A stretch of 64,000 nucleotides of DNA, from assembly GCA_025656455.1 (NCBI GenBank), contig JAHXHS010000006.1, positions 1 through 64,000 on the forward strand. The letters run 5' to 3'. This document shows positions 63,429 to 64,000 of the stretch, one piece after another; positions within the stretch are counted from its first letter, which is position 1, and each line of letters starts with the position of its first letter. Both the position numbers and the translations under genes were made by a program. The DNA is from Candidatus Thiodiazotropha sp. (ex Epidulcina cf. delphinae) (GTDB taxonomy: Bacteria; Pseudomonadota; Gammaproteobacteria; Chromatiales; Chromatiaceae). Below the pieces are notes generated by a model. That model searched no databases. It saw only the letters and a program-made list of their open reading frames with translations, and was not told the DNA's origin.

Positions 63429-64000
63429 TGGAACACAGCTATAAGGACACAAGGGGTCCCTCTGCCTGGTACAAGATGAAAAAGCGCCCTAAGCATCTCC
63501 CCCTCCGCAAGCAGCAGGTATTGAAAAACATCGTGCAGGCCATCCGCGCCCGCCATATCGTGGAGATGGTTATCCTCTTCGGCTCCCACGCGCGGGGCGA
63601 CTGGGTGGAGGACGAATATGAAGAGGATCACATCACCTACGAATATCGCTCCGATTACGACATCCTCATCGTAACCGCTGATAAGGGCGCTGAGCGTGAC
63701 GTCGCCTATGACAGCGATCTCAAACACGACCTCGAACCGGGCGGCAGGGGCACAAGGGTCAACTACATCGCCCACACCATCCACCATGTCAATCAGATGC
63801 TCGCTGAACGGCGCTTCTTTTTCATGGACATCCAGAAGGAGGGCTACCTGCTCTACGACTCGGGACGCTACAAGCTGGCCCGCCCGCCCAAACGTCTTCC
63901 CCCTGAGGTCATGCTGCGGCATGCAGAGGAGTATTTCGCCGAATGGACCGAGAGCGCCGACGGCTTTCTCGACAGCGCCCGCTACAATCAATCGAAGGGG
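63428..64000 (+). CDS. Nucleotidyltransferase-domain protein (cut by right edge)
   Basis: At least 191 residues with no stop before the window end. The N-terminal half has the minimal-nucleotidyltransferase motif ILFGSHARGDW near residue 51-60 and the second acidic pair in SDYDILIV near residue 78-83. The visible C-terminal part (MLRHAEEYFAEWTESADGFLDSARY) resembles the start of a HEPN domain, so this is probably an MNT-HEPN fusion. MNT domains can AMPylate their HEPN RNase partners in toxin-antitoxin systems. Here they would be on one chain. Start overlaps the preceding stop. Confidence 0.8.
   Translation, partial: MEHSYKDTRGPSAWYKMKKRPKHLPLRKQQVLKNIVQAIRARHIVEMVILFGSHARGDWVEDEYEEDHITYEYRSDYDILIVTADKGAERDVAYDSDLKHDLEPGGRGTRVNYIAHTIHHVNQMLAERRFFFMDIQKEGYLLYDSGRYKLARPPKRLPPEVMLRHAEEYFAEWTESADGFLDSARYNQSKG

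Overview
This window looks like chromosome of a gammaproteobacterial, probably chemolithotrophic, sulfur oxidiser. The evidence is a complete APS reductase (aprBA) next to a Qmo-type electron-transfer module in which the usual qmoC is replaced by separate hdrC- and hdrB-like genes. The housekeeping order def-fmt-rsmB-DUF4390-ntrY-ntrX-trkA-trkH, divergent from lysM(tsaP)-dprA-smg-topA, is typical of Gammaproteobacteria. A relative of the Sedimenticola/Thiodiazotropha/Chromatiales group would fit, but that is inference from gene content. I see no rRNA, convincing tRNA or CRISPR array.

Layout. 1-5.8 kb: qmoA-qmoB-hdrC-hdrB operon with a terminator. 6-8.7 kb: a secreted hydrolase-like protein with a degenerate nucleophile, and a receiver domain joined to a membrane segment. 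8.9-10.1 kb: phhB and a VapBC-type toxin-antitoxin pair bracketed by inverted repeats. 10.1-13.6 kb (minus strand): aprB-aprA, a terminator, and a YkgJ-type cysteine-cluster protein. 14.2-16.8 kb: a thioredoxin-HEAT protein, DUF423, an RlmK-like methyltransferase and a YqaA-like membrane protein. 16.9-32.2 kb: potassium uptake, NtrYX-like two-component system, translation-maturation and DNA-processing genes. 33.0-38.1 kb: cobalamin riboswitch and btuB-btuF-btuC-btuD. 38.2-40.5 kb: an AT-rich RloA/RloB (AbiL-like) defence island whose rloB is broken, followed by a diverged duplicate of part of btuD. 41-51.3 kb: a signalling island with a chemoreceptor, a periplasmic-binding lipoprotein, three related histidine kinases with different sensor halves, a single-domain response regulator and a receiver-HD-GYP protein. 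51.9-53.3 kb: small accessory genes among dense repeats. 53.8-58.1 kb: RND efflux pair. 58.5-63 kb: a MITE-like element, ubiD, a ParA-like ATPase, an SDR protein and a ferredoxin-type reductase. Right edge: a small protein plus a nucleotidyltransferase cut by the window.

How the parts work together. AprBA oxidises sulfite plus AMP to APS, and QmoAB-HdrCB most likely passes the electrons to the quinone pool. The btu operon supplies cobalamin under riboswitch control. The 41-51 kb island probably converts periplasmic ligand, redox or heme signals into kinase output and cyclic-di-GMP turnover, with a separate chemotaxis output.

The window is rich in short interspersed repeats. At least five families recur, mostly at gene ends, and two well-bounded MITE-like elements are present. 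The best candidates for something under-described are the binding-protein/triple-kinase/HD-GYP island, the receiver-transmembrane fusion, and the structured leader with a small ORF and nucleotidyltransferase at the right edge.
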